DNA of 64,000 bases, from positions 3,567,105 to 3,631,104 of the forward strand of contig NZ_ABIZ01000001.1 in NCBI RefSeq assembly GCF_000172155.1, written 5' to 3'. This document shows positions 16,667 to 25,939 of this stretch, one piece after another (the first letter of the stretch is position 1; each line of letters opens with the position of its first letter). The stretch comes from Verrucomicrobium spinosum DSM 4136 = JCM 18804 (lineage in GTDB: Bacteria > Verrucomicrobiota > Verrucomicrobiia > Verrucomicrobiales > Verrucomicrobiaceae). The notes beneath the pieces were generated by a model that worked only from the letters and a program-made list of their open reading frames with translations, was not told the origin of the DNA and ran no database searches. Made by a program: the position numbers and the translations under genes.

Positions 16667-17545
16667 TTAAATCGTCATCCCTGCTGGGTTCGCACCGTTT
16701 CGGCGGTTGCGACGGAAAAGAGCCAGGGCCAGTCCACCTGCGGTAAGCAGTATCCGCGAGGGTTCTGGCGTCACCAGGAAGCTGAATGTGGCAGGGGTGG
16801 AGAGCGGGGTGTCCCCTTGATAAACACTCGAAAACGTGAACTCCAGTTCGTAAAGACCCGGCTGGGTGAACCCGAATGCGTAGTGGGTGTGGTCTCCCAC
16901 CTCCACACTTAGCCTGTTGTTGTCCAGCGTAGAGCCGGGGTCGTAGGTTGAGAAGATGACATCACCGCTTGCACGATTGCCCCAAGTGGCGCCCAGTCCA
17001 GTCGTCTCGTACACCCCGAACTGGGCCCCCTGAGGCATCGTCCAGTTTGTGAGCACCATGTGAATGACGGAGGCCGTGACCGGATCCCCTGTCCATGGGC
17101 TGGTGAATTCATGGATCCAGTCCTCATCAAGCAGTCCTTCCCCCGAGAACCCCAGATAAGGCCCGGTGCTCGCCCCTCCCATGACCCAGATGGACTGGCC
17201 AGCTGAGATTCCGAGCATTCCGGCAAAGCGATTGATTGACGCCTGGTTGTTGGTGACCGTGGTTCGCGCGGCATCTGTCTGGATCAAAATATCCTCCGGC
17301 CCATAGGTGGCTCCGCCGTCCATATGGATGATCGGATTGAGCTCTTGCGTTTGCGACTCATATGTCACGCGGAAATCGCCATGGCCCGTGGTGTAAACAT
17401 AGGCTGAGGACGCGAGAGTAGGTATGATGAACATCGCGAGTATTGGCAGGAAGCACGATGGCTTCAGCCGCAAACGAGCGCCATCCCTCTCAGCAGGTCC
17501 GCCTGATATCGCAGGGTGGGGATTGGGGAGAAGCAGCGAGATCAT
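16667..17545 (-). CDS. Secreted choice-of-anchor-M-like protein with PEP-CTERM tail
   Basis: About 292 residues from the ATG at 17545. A TTG start at 17473 would give a neater signal peptide (MRLKPSCFLPILAMFIIPTL), and the longer frame to 17596 would be translated through a Zur-like box. The domain matches its neighbour: GHGDFRVTYES at the start (His55, Asp57), GQSIWVMGG, and GDHTHYAFGFTQPGLYELEF (His219, His221). The C-terminus is TPEPSRILLTAGGLALALF followed by RRNRRN, a PEP-CTERM signal. It faces the plus-strand genes and shares the 17.55-17.81 kb regulatory region with the giant surface protein. Likely exported under zinc limitation (inference). Confidence 0.7.
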   Translation of the reverse strand: MISLLLPNPHPAISGGPAERDGARLRLKPSCFLPILAMFIIPTLASSAYVYTTGHGDFRVTYESQTQELNPIIHMDGGATYGPEDILIQTDAARTTVTNNQASINRFAGMLGISAGQSIWVMGGASTGPYLGFSGEGLLDEDWIHEFTSPWTGDPVTASVIHMVLTNWTMPQGAQFGVYETTGLGATWGNRASGDVIFSTYDPGSTLDNNRLSVEVGDHTHYAFGFTQPGLYELEFTFSSVYQGDTPLSTPATFSFLVTPEPSRILLTAGGLALALFRRNRRNGANPAGMTI

Positions 17546-17570
17546 CAGGATAATGAAAAGCAAGGTGTGG

Positions 17571-17590
17571 ATGCAATGAAGTTGCGTTAA
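17571..17590. promoter_or_regulatory. Putative Zur operator for the minus-strand anchor-M gene
   Basis: ATGCAA-TGAAG-TTGCGTTAA: TGCAA/TTGCG with a 5-bp spacer and a TTAA flank, ending 26 bp upstream of the ATG at 17545. It supports choosing that start or a later one. Confidence 0.55.
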
Positions 17591-17628
17591 AAACATTGGC
17601 TTCGGGATCCAGCGTTCGTCAAATCATT

Positions 17629-17649
17629 TAATGCAAACGGATTGCAAAA
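17629..17649. promoter_or_regulatory. Putative Zur operator in the divergent control region
   Basis: TAATGCAA-ACGGA-TTGCAAAA: a perfect TGCAA/TTGCA pair with a 5-bp spacer, between the divergent minus-strand anchor-M gene and the giant surface protein gene. Confidence 0.65.
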
Positions 17650-17757
17650 GAAGGGCGGCGCTGCCACCGTTTCCGGCTGGGGGCTAAGTTCAGCGGTGGA
17701 CGTATTGATGAATTGTCCACGGGGTTTTAGCGTGATTGCGATCACGGAATGTAATTT

Positions 17758-17778
17758 ATATTGCAAATAGGTTGCGGG
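17758..17778. promoter_or_regulatory. Putative Zur operator before the giant surface protein
   Basis: TATATTGCAA-ATAGG-TTGCGGG: TGCAA/TTGCG pair with a 5-bp spacer. It is 34 bp (centre to centre) from the next box. Confidence 0.55.
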
Positions 17779-17792
17779 AAAGGTTTATGAGA

Positions 17793-17813
17793 TAATGTAT
17801 GTCATTTGCATTA
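17793..17813. promoter_or_regulatory. Putative Zur operator abutting the giant surface protein start
   Basis: TAATGTAT-GTCAT-TTGCATTA: long palindrome with TAATG/CATTA ends and the same spacing as the other boxes; the left half-site is less conserved. It overlaps an in-frame ATG at 17795, so translation probably starts at 17813 or later. Confidence 0.5.
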
Positions 17814-20800
17814 TGAGGCATAGTCACGATCCTCCGCAGCCTGTGTTTCGAATGGGGCTGACCATCTTGCTGGCGCTTTTGCTGGGCCTGGTCACCTCGT
17901 CCGCTCTTGCTCAAAACACAGGGACGGTCGGGTTCGAATCGGCCAGCTATCAGGTCAATGAGCAGTCCGCCTATCTGACGGTGCTTGTCCGGCGAACGGG
18001 AGGCAGTAGTGGCACTGTATCGGTCAACTTTGCCACGTCTGACGGCACCGCGATAGCGGCTACGGCGGGAGTCGCGAATGACTACACTCCCACGAGTGGG
18101 ACGCTTGTGTTCGAAGATGGCGAGACGGAGAAGGTCATCACTGTGCAGATCGTCGTGCCAACTTCGGAAACGGTTGCGGAGCCGAGCGAGACGTTCAGTT
18201 TAACCCTCACTGGACCAAGTGCAGGGGGAATAACGACGACGACGTTTACCCTCAATGACACGCCGCTCTACTTTGCTCCTGCCGACCAGACGACGACCAT
18301 CGGCACCCCCACAGCCTCCATTGCGTTTACCATTGGCGATGCAGAGACCGCGGCGGGCGACCTGCTCGTCAGCGCGTTTTCGAACAATCCCACGCTGCTG
18401 CCGGATAGTGGGATCGCTCTGGGCGGCAGCGGTGCCAACCGTACCGTGACGCTTACGCCTTCGGCAGGGCAATCGGGTGCCGCCCAAGTCATCCTCATCG
18501 TCACAGACGCGGGTGGGGCAACGATGGCTCGTTCCTTTTATCTTCGCGTCGGAGCGGCAACGGCGGCGACGGCAATGGTGGAGGTGGAGGCGATTCCCGA
18601 TGTGTCCCTCACTGCTGATGATTCATTTACGCTCAACTATGCCATGACAAATTCCGCGTGGGTTACCTCCGTCAGCCGCAGCAATACCACACTATTCAAC
18701 GCCCCTGGTACCGGTACGGGCAGTGATTTGCGCACCCAGCCCACCAGCGGGGGCACGGCCCGAACCCTGCGCATTCGTCCTGGGGACCGGAGCACCGAAG
18801 CTGGGCTCTACGGTACATCGACAGTCACACTCGGTTTTACCGGCGTGGGGGCTCCTGCGGCGCGTACATTCAACGTCCGCGTCAATCCTCGAGCTGTTGT
18901 GGACAATCAGTTGCTGGGAATCTCCGGCACCACCAGCACCTTCGACGTTCTGGCAAACGATGTGGTGCCGCTGGAGGGGCACGCTTTTGCGATCACGGCG
19001 GTCACTGCTCCTGCCAACGGCACACTCGCCATCACGCCCGATGGAAGGTACCTCCGTTACACACCCACCAACCCAGCCGCGACGTACGACTCGTTTACCT
19101 ACACGGTCACCGTGACCTCGGCCGATGCGTTCAATGGCTACACCTTCCGCGGATCCGGCTCCGTAAAGATCGGCGGCTATGTAGTCGTTGACTCGGCGGT
19201 GGCGGGGCAGCATACCGACCTCGACATCGACTATGTCAACGGCGTGTGGACCCAGAATATCCGCACGGACGCCTTCATCATGGGGGCAGTCCAGAGTGGC
19301 ACCTTCAGTCAAACAGTGTTGGACTCCGATGAAGGGGTGCTTTTCCTTGACGCATCCACCAAGCAAGCGCGTCCCTCAGACCCATTGTGGGACGTGCTGG
19401 GAGTTCCGGCTGGAGCGGATGTATGGCGCGGGCCGGAAAGTACCAGCGGTCACAAGATTTACCTGGGAATTGCCAACGAGGCCACCAAAGAATCGACAGT
19501 GGATGCCTACAGCCCGGTTGGCGACCCGCGGGCGGCTAGCGAAAGCCATTGGGTCAGGACGGACCTCGTCGGCTTCTCGGGGCCGGGCGACTTTGCTGCG
19601 TTTTATGGGGGCGAGGTCTCATTTGATACGCTCGATGGGCTGAATGGTGCGAACGAATCGGCGATCGGCGGGAATCCTTCCGACACCTTCTGGGGCTTTG
19701 CGGGTTCACACGCCCACCTGGCATGGTGCTTCACGGCTCCCGGTCGGTACACGCTCACCTTCCGCTCCACCGTCCGAGTGAATGGTGTATTCGTGACCAG
19801 CCCAGACACCACATTTACTTTCGACGTTGATAGTGTGGCGGGCGACTTCCGGCTGACGGAGAACGCTCCCTTGGTATTGGCAGATAACGCAACCATGGAC
19901 GAAGACGGCGCGCCCCTGCCCATTGATGTCCTCAGCAACGACGCGTCGTCGGCCGACAATTACGAGGTGCTGAGCGTCACTGGAGTCACACAGGGAACGC
20001 ATGGCAGCGTGACTATTCCAGCAGGAGCAGGTGCGGTGGTCTATGTGCCCAATGCCAACTTTCACGGCAGCGACAGCTTCACATACAACGTGACGGACGA
20101 ACACGGAGGCGGGGCTGCCGGCGCCGTGACTATCACGGTGAACCCGGTGAATGATGTCCCGTCTTTCGTGAAGGGAGCCAACATTGAACACACAATCGAT
20201 GACCACGGCTCCAAGACCTTTCCCTCGTGGGTGACTGAGATCAGTGACGGTGACCTGAATGTGGAGCAAACGCTGACCTTCCAGGCGAATGTGATCAGCG
20301 GGGCTTCCATCTTCGCGGTGATGCCGACCGTAAGTGCCAGCGGCACCCTGGCTTATGAGCTGAATGGAACTCCGGGGGTCGCCACCGTGGAACTGCGCCT
20401 CACTGACGACGCAACGGCAGGGAGTGCGGCGCTCACGACGGAGCCGCAAACCTTTACTGTGACATCTTTGTCCGCGCCCAACTACACCGTGACAGCTATC
20501 GGCACGTTAGGCGGTGCCACTTCTTCTGCGCTTGACGTCAACAACAAGCGCCAGGTGTCGGGCAACTCCCTCGTGACCGCGGATCCGGGGTCAACGGGCT
20601 CACTGTTGCGTGCCTATCTTTGGTCAAACGGTACGATGACAAACCTTGGTGCCATGGTGCCCATTCCTCCGAGCACCAGCGCGAACCGGTTTGGACGAGG
20701 CTATGCGGTGAATGACGCGGGCATCGTAGTTGGAGAGTTCAACAACGACTCGTCACGCGCATTCGTGTATAGCGGTGGGGTCATGTCTGGTTTGACCCGG

Positions 20801-23800
20801 CTCGCAGGTGGGAATGACAATGGAGTGGCCGTGGACATCAACAACTCGAACGTCATCGTCGGAGCGAGCAGCAACGGTGCGGCTAGCAGACCGACAAAGT
20901 GGACACGCGATGGCGGTGTCTATATTCCGTCTGACCTTGGCACGCTAGCGGGTACATCTTCATCAGGAGGGAGGGCCGCGGCGATCAACGAACGAGGTGA
21001 CTGCGCAGGGCAGTCGCTTAACAGTGTCGGCACCACCCAGGCCACATTGTGGAGCGAGGGGGGCATCGTCAACCTCACCTCTCTGGGGGATGGGACTCGC
21101 TTTAGCCAGGCCATGGGGCTCAATGAGCGTCTTCATGTTGTTGGATCGTCCTCTACAGGACAGACTGTCGGCGATCTCATCGGTACCACCAGCACGACCG
21201 GCATCACGAGAGCGTTCATCTGGTACCGAGGTGTCATCACGGAGCTGCCGCCCGTCAATCTGTACACTTCGACCAACAACGGCCCCACGACGAATTACCA
21301 CAGCGTCGCCAACGACATCAATGATGCGGGAGTGGTCGTCGGGAACTCACAGAGAATCTCGGGCAGCCCAGCAGTCGCCACCGTATGGGAAGATGGCGTG
21401 CCGACTGACTTGAACTCGTTGTTGCCTCCTGGTACCGGGTGGGTGCTGACCAATGCCGACGGGATCAACGACCGTGGCGACATTGCTGGGACGGGCACCT
21501 TTGGCGGAGTGTCACGCGCTTTCCTGCTGCTGAGAACTCCTGTGAATGACAGGCCGGCGTTTGTGAAAGGTGCAGATCTGGAGCACTTTGGCAACAACAA
21601 CGGCCCCCAGATCTTCACTGCCTGGGCCACTGAGATCAGCGATGGCGACGTGGAAGTGGAGCAGGAGTTGACCTTCGAGGTCAATGTTGTGAGCGGAAGC
21701 GGCATCTTTGCCACCGCCCCAGCGGTCAGTCCGAATGGCACCCTGACCTACACTCTGAATGGCACCCCTGGCGTTGCCACCGTGGAAGTGCGCGTCACCG
21801 ACGATGCGACGGCAGGCAGCGCGGCTCTCACAACAGAGCCGCAAAGCTTCAGGGTGGCATCCTTCTCAACGGTGCAACGTCGCGTCATCGCTGGTGTGCA
21901 TGCCGACGTGGTATCGGTGTTTGACGACGAGGGCGTGCTCACATTGGAGTCCATGGCTGACATTGACGGGCAGTTTCACGTGAGGCTCAACCCCAGTGAA
22001 GTGATCTTCAATGTCGAGGAGTCAACGCGTTCCTCCGTGCCCGACCTGGCAGAGTATGCTTTCCTGGGCACCCCGGGAAGTGACGTCTGGATTGCCCCGG
22101 AGCAAAATCCTGGCGGCGTGGCGCTCTGGCCGGGATTGAACACCGAAAATGTGCCTTCTGGAGCCTATGACAACGATCAGGTGACCCTCCGGCTGGAATC
22201 TGTGGGAGGGCCTGGAAGAGTGGAGATCTATCAGTCGAGCCCCTTTGGCTCCCCAGAACGCCGGATAAGCAGCACAGACCCCAACTATAAAACGTGGACA
22301 CTTGGATCCGGCCAGCATGTGCACGCCAACTGGGCCTTCACCGCTGCGGGCACTTACACGCTGACCTTCTCCGCCAGTGCCACCGCCAATGGCACGCCCG
22401 TCACGACTTGGCAGAATTACACGTTCATTGTGGGCAGCATTCCCACTGGCGTGGAAACCGACACCTCACTGGCGGTAAATCCCCCCGTTACGGAGATTGG
22501 AAACCCGGTGATGCTGACTGCCACAGTCACTCCTGCAAATGCGCTCGGCTTTGTGGAGTTCTTGAACGGTGCCACGGTGCTGGCACAGAAGCCGGTGAGT
22601 GCTGGGGTGGCGACGTTCGCCACCTCCAGTTTGAGTGTGGGTACGCATGCGATCACCGCGCGTTTCGTGCCTGGGTGGGTCCATAATTTTGGCGCATCCA
22701 CATCTGCTCCAGTCCTTGCCACCATCACAGAGCCGGGTGGCATTCCCTTTGGCATAGTCGGGGTCGTGGACCCCTACCAGCCGGGGCAGACATTGAGTGC
22801 TCAGGTGGTGGGATACACTCTGCAGCCCGGCGAGTCTTTCCGATGGTATTTGCGCATGCCTCCCAATCGGGAGTTGCTCTTCGCTACCGTGGAAGGATCG
22901 ACCTATTCCAGGTATGTGGATGCTGCCCTGAACGGGTTTGAGTTGGGTGTCAAAGTGCTCTCCGGCAGCGCCATCGTGGCGGAGTCCGCATGGGTGCCCG
23001 TCAACGTTGTCCAGAGCGGCGCACGACCGGTCCTCACCCGTGTGGATGCTATTGGCAACCCCGTGCTGCCTGGAGAGGAGGGGATTGCGTTCACTACAAG
23101 CGGACGCACCCTAGCCGTCGGTGAATCCGTGCGGTACGTAGTATTCCTGTCCTATCTGGGAGGCGCTCTTTCCCAAGAGTATGCCGATTTTGAAACGACT
23201 GCCGTATCGACCCTTTTTCAGCCTGTGCAGAGGGACAGCTCTGGGTTGATTTTTCATCGGACCACGGCAGCTTCGCTTCCGGCAGACGCTGGCATCGCCG
23301 CTCAGATCGTGCGCGAGGGCATTGTTGTCGCCCAGTCGGAGCCGGTTTGGATCACGCTCCAACACCGTGAGATTGTCATAGAAGGCGTCCACTCGATTTA
23401 TCGTCAGGGTGGTGCACTCCAGGCGACTGCAAATATCTTTCCGGTACGCTCCACGGATGTTTTCACTTACACCTGGGAGCTCACCAAAGGCGGGGTTACG
23501 ACTGTCTGGGGGCAAGCCCAGCAAACCACGCCCGAGGTGACAAAAACAAATCTCACTGTGGCGGAGCACGACGACGGCCGACTATCTCTGAAACTCTACA
23601 ACCACGGGGTACTGGTGGAAACCGTGAGTGGCGCGGCACGGCCCACCATCCGCGTGACTGACGATCCGAACGGTCAAATTGTCCTTCTTGCTGCTCTTGC
23701 AGGGCACTACCACCAGGGAGACAGCGTTAATCTCAACTTGATCCTTGATCCAGCCCCCGTGCCGGGGGATCAGATCATCTGGGAATGGAAGTGGCCGGGA

Positions 23801-24709
23801 AGCGAAACCTGGCTGGAAATTCCCGGGTTCACCGGCACGGGAAATACGGTGATGGCTGAGCAGGCACTCCATAACGTGCAGGTCCGTGCCACGCTGGACT
23901 TTGCCGCAACAGGCATCGCCTCTGTGACCTCGGAGGTTCGCACCATCCTTGTGGATGATCATGGTGCCGCGCCACGCCAGCAGCCGAGCGTCGCTGGGGC
24001 GACTTCTTACTTGGGGGGTGATCCCGTCAACCTGATCCGGCAGCTTCCTGTCAATGGTCCTACCATTCTTACTACCCATCTCTGGGAGAGGAAAGCCCCG
24101 GGTGCACCGTCGTTTGAAGCCCTCCTCGGCGAGACGAGTGCCACCTTGTCATTCGTGGCACCCATTGCGGACCATGGGGCACAGTATCGAGTCTCCATCC
24201 TCAAACCCGGGGGGAGCATTGCCTACGGTCCATCCAATCCGGTCACTCTGGAGGTTTCCAACCCAATCGCGAGCTGGCGTCAGTCGTATTTTGGGACGGA
24301 ACAGAACGCAGGGAATGCTGCAGACTTGTTTGATGCTGACCAGGACGGCCTGCCGAATCTTATGGAGTATGCGTTCGGATTGAATCCTCTCAACGGCGCG
24401 GCGGGCAGTCTGAAATTTGCCGGGGGCGTTCTGGAGGAAACCGGCCCGCCTGTCGTCGGCATCGTGGGTGCCAATGGGGAATCACAGGTTCTGTACGCCC
24501 GATTCACCCGATGGAAAAATCCGGCGGCTCTGGGGCTAAGCTACATGGTGAGATTTAGTGGCGACCTCACCCAATGGGAGGACTCAGTGGCAGTGCCGCA
24601 GGTAATCGCTGAAAGTGCGGACATGGAGGCTGTGCAAGTGCCATTCCCCGCCACCGTGCTCGGGCATCCCGCACGCTTCTTTCGGGTGGTGGTTCGAAGC
24701 TCGTATTAG
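17813..24709 (+). CDS. Giant secreted multidomain protein with two choice-of-anchor-M domains
   Basis: About 2298 residues, signal peptide from MRHSHDPPQ (17813) or MGLTILLALLL (17852). In order: Calx-beta (about 35-140, VGFESASYQVNEQ...), Ig-like domains with VLANDVV and VLSNDAS signatures (about 360-440 and 680-780), anchor-M domain 1 (about 460-672; His467, Asp469, His633, His635), a spacer FVKGANIEH... (about 785-885), HAF-type propeller repeats such as AVNDAGIVVGEF (about 895-1245), a second copy of the spacer (about 1250-1350), anchor-M domain 2 (about 1360-1542; His1363, Asp1365, His1502, His1504), a Big-type domain (about 1545-1625), further Ig-like segments, and a C-terminal DADQDGLPNLMEYAFGLNPL module typical of verrucomicrobial surface proteins. 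Two Zur-like boxes precede it. Only 48 bp separate it from a COG0523 gene, suggesting one transcript. Confidence 0.8.
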   Translation: MRHSHDPPQPVFRMGLTILLALLLGLVTSSALAQNTGTVGFESASYQVNEQSAYLTVLVRRTGGSSGTVSVNFATSDGTAIAATAGVANDYTPTSGTLVFEDGETEKVITVQIVVPTSETVAEPSETFSLTLTGPSAGGITTTTFTLNDTPLYFAPADQTTTIGTPTASIAFTIGDAETAAGDLLVSAFSNNPTLLPDSGIALGGSGANRTVTLTPSAGQSGAAQVILIVTDAGGATMARSFYLRVGAATAATAMVEVEAIPDVSLTADDSFTLNYAMTNSAWVTSVSRSNTTLFNAPGTGTGSDLRTQPTSGGTARTLRIRPGDRSTEAGLYGTSTVTLGFTGVGAPAARTFNVRVNPRAVVDNQLLGISGTTSTFDVLANDVVPLEGHAFAITAVTAPANGTLAITPDGRYLRYTPTNPAATYDSFTYTVTVTSADAFNGYTFRGSGSVKIGGYVVVDSAVAGQHTDLDIDYVNGVWTQNIRTDAFIMGAVQSGTFSQTVLDSDEGVLFLDASTKQARPSDPLWDVLGVPAGADVWRGPESTSGHKIYLGIANEATKESTVDAYSPVGDPRAASESHWVRTDLVGFSGPGDFAAFYGGEVSFDTLDGLNGANESAIGGNPSDTFWGFAGSHAHLAWCFTAPGRYTLTFRSTVRVNGVFVTSPDTTFTFDVDSVAGDFRLTENAPLVLADNATMDEDGAPLPIDVLSNDASSADNYEVLSVTGVTQGTHGSVTIPAGAGAVVYVPNANFHGSDSFTYNVTDEHGGGAAGAVTITVNPVNDVPSFVKGANIEHTIDDHGSKTFPSWVTEISDGDLNVEQTLTFQANVISGASIFAVMPTVSASGTLAYELNGTPGVATVELRLTDDATAGSAALTTEPQTFTVTSLSAPNYTVTAIGTLGGATSSALDVNNKRQVSGNSLVTADPGSTGSLLRAYLWSNGTMTNLGAMVPIPPSTSANRFGRGYAVNDAGIVVGEFNNDSSRAFVYSGGVMSGLTRLAGGNDNGVAVDINNSNVIVGASSNGAASRPTKWTRDGGVYIPSDLGTLAGTSSSGGRAAAINERGDCAGQSLNSVGTTQATLWSEGGIVNLTSLGDGTRFSQAMGLNERLHVVGSSSTGQTVGDLIGTTSTTGITRAFIWYRGVITELPPVNLYTSTNNGPTTNYHSVANDINDAGVVVGNSQRISGSPAVATVWEDGVPTDLNSLLPPGTGWVLTNADGINDRGDIAGTGTFGGVSRAFLLLRTPVNDRPAFVKGADLEHFGNNNGPQIFTAWATEISDGDVEVEQELTFEVNVVSGSGIFATAPAVSPNGTLTYTLNGTPGVATVEVRVTDDATAGSAALTTEPQSFRVASFSTVQRRVIAGVHADVVSVFDDEGVLTLESMADIDGQFHVRLNPSEVIFNVEESTRSSVPDLAEYAFLGTPGSDVWIAPEQNPGGVALWPGLNTENVPSGAYDNDQVTLRLESVGGPGRVEIYQSSPFGSPERRISSTDPNYKTWTLGSGQHVHANWAFTAAGTYTLTFSASATANGTPVTTWQNYTFIVGSIPTGVETDTSLAVNPPVTEIGNPVMLTATVTPANALGFVEFLNGATVLAQKPVSAGVATFATSSLSVGTHAITARFVPGWVHNFGASTSAPVLATITEPGGIPFGIVGVVDPYQPGQTLSAQVVGYTLQPGESFRWYLRMPPNRELLFATVEGSTYSRYVDAALNGFELGVKVLSGSAIVAESAWVPVNVVQSGARPVLTRVDAIGNPVLPGEEGIAFTTSGRTLAVGESVRYVVFLSYLGGALSQEYADFETTAVSTLFQPVQRDSSGLIFHRTTAASLPADAGIAAQIVREGIVVAQSEPVWITLQHREIVIEGVHSIYRQGGALQATANIFPVRSTDVFTYTWELTKGGVTTVWGQAQQTTPEVTKTNLTVAEHDDGRLSLKLYNHGVLVETVSGAARPTIRVTDDPNGQIVLLAALAGHYHQGDSVNLNLILDPAPVPGDQIIWEWKWPGSETWLEIPGFTGTGNTVMAEQALHNVQVRATLDFAATGIASVTSEVRTILVDDHGAAPRQQPSVAGATSYLGGDPVNLIRQLPVNGPTILTTHLWERKAPGAPSFEALLGETSATLSFVAPIADHGAQYRVSILKPGGSIAYGPSNPVTLEVSNPIASWRQSYFGTEQNAGNAADLFDADQDGLPNLMEYAFGLNPLNGAAGSLKFAGGVLEETGPPVVGIVGANGESQVLYARFTRWKNPAALGLSYMVRFSGDLTQWEDSVAVPQVIAESADMEAVQVPFPATVLGHPARFFRVVVRSSY

Positions 24710-24757
24710 ATGGAGATTTATGAGGTTCTGCCGTGGAGGTCTGAAGCTGTTGCGCAT

Positions 24758-25897
24758 ATGCAAATTACCTTGATCACCGGATTTCTTGGGGCTGGCAAGA
24801 CGACCTTTCTCAAACGCATTCTGCGTGAACAGGGGCCATCGGTCCGGTTCGGCGTGATAGTGAACGACCTGAGTGAGCTGGAAGTCGATGGTGAGTTGAT
24901 CCGCCTGGGCCACTCGGTGTCTGAGGAAGATGGTACTTTGATCAGTCTGTATCATGGGTCCATCTCTGACACAAGAAGGCGGGATTTTGGCAGAGCACTA
25001 AGACAGATGCAGGAGGCGGGCGTGTCCCATGTGCTTGTGGAAACCTCTGGGGGAAGCCGGCCCGGAGAAGTCATTGAGGAATTGAAATCATGTGGAGGGG
25101 CTGTCCTTCATGCGGTGGCGTGCCTTGTCGATGCCAGAGCCCTGGTGCACGACTACGATGGGGGCCCCGGGCTGCTGCGCATCCTGTTGGAGAACGAAGA
25201 CACAGGTCGCCGCACCACTGAGAATCTGCTGGCTGAACAACTGCAGTCTGCGAGTTTCGTCATCATCACCAAGGTGGACACGATGGATGAGCACTCACTT
25301 CCGGTGCTGATTAGGACCATGCAGATCCTCAATCCCCAAGCGCAGTTGCTTGCCAGCGCTTATGGCAAGATTGACTTTCGGACCCTGCTCCATGCTCCCC
25401 CGTACAGCCTGCCTGCAAGCCCATCTCGTCTGCCGACAAGTGAGGCTGATGAAATCGGATACACCGTCATCAGGGATGCAAGGCCGCTGCACCCTCAGCG
25501 ATTTTACGACCAGTACCGGCTGCGATTGGGGACGGGTCTGTTTCGCAGCAAGGGGTTCATCTGGCTGGCGAGCAGGCCGGATCAAGTTCTGCTGTGGAAT
25601 CAGGCGGGAGGTGCGCTGGGCCTGGAGTTCCTGGCCATCTGGCGGGCGCACATCCTTGAGACGGACCGTCGGCTGGCCCCCGAGGAAATTGCCCATCTCA
25701 AAGCGAAGCTGGCCGATGCGCACCCGGTGTATGGTGATAGGTTGTGTGAAATAACATTGATCGGGTTGAAGCGGGACCGGGACATTTTTGCCCGGGGGCT
25801 GGATCAGTGCTTCTGCACGGAGCAGGAGATCGCCCACTGGAAGAGGGGCGGGGCCTTCATTGATCCTTGGCCGAGGCAGTTGCGAAAGCTGGCTTGA
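24758..25897 (+). CDS. COG0523 GTPase with a lost CxCC motif
   Basis: A 379-residue G3E GTPase. The ATG at 24758 (MQITLITGFLGAGKTTFLKR) puts Walker A at residues 8-16 and is preferred over the longer frame from 24710. Walker B is VLVETSGGSRP and the base motif is ITKVD. The metal motif G-C-x-C-C-T of the family reads HGSISDT here (residues 66-72), so all three cysteines are gone. The C-terminal domain contains RPLHPQRFYDQYRLR and SKGFIWLASRP, as in YciC/ZNG1-type proteins. Members regulated by Zur move or allot zinc under starvation. The Cys-free form may be a distinct subgroup or act without metal transfer (inference). It lies directly behind the giant anchor-M gene. Confidence 0.85.
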   Translation: MQITLITGFLGAGKTTFLKRILREQGPSVRFGVIVNDLSELEVDGELIRLGHSVSEEDGTLISLYHGSISDTRRRDFGRALRQMQEAGVSHVLVETSGGSRPGEVIEELKSCGGAVLHAVACLVDARALVHDYDGGPGLLRILLENEDTGRRTTENLLAEQLQSASFVIITKVDTMDEHSLPVLIRTMQILNPQAQLLASAYGKIDFRTLLHAPPYSLPASPSRLPTSEADEIGYTVIRDARPLHPQRFYDQYRLRLGTGLFRSKGFIWLASRPDQVLLWNQAGGALGLEFLAIWRAHILETDRRLAPEEIAHLKAKLADAHPVYGDRLCEITLIGLKRDRDIFARGLDQCFCTEQEIAHWKRGGAFIDPWPRQLRKLA

Positions 25898-25939
25898 ATG
25901 CCGGGTCAGATCACTCGTGGGCCGTGGCATCACAGGCAC

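Noticed and set aside
24748-24770. A further Zur box at TTGCGCATATGCAA before the first COG0523 gene
   Set aside because: The half-sites face the wrong way (TTGC...GCAA) and spacing differs; the gene is better explained as co-transcribed with the giant surface protein 48 bp upstream.
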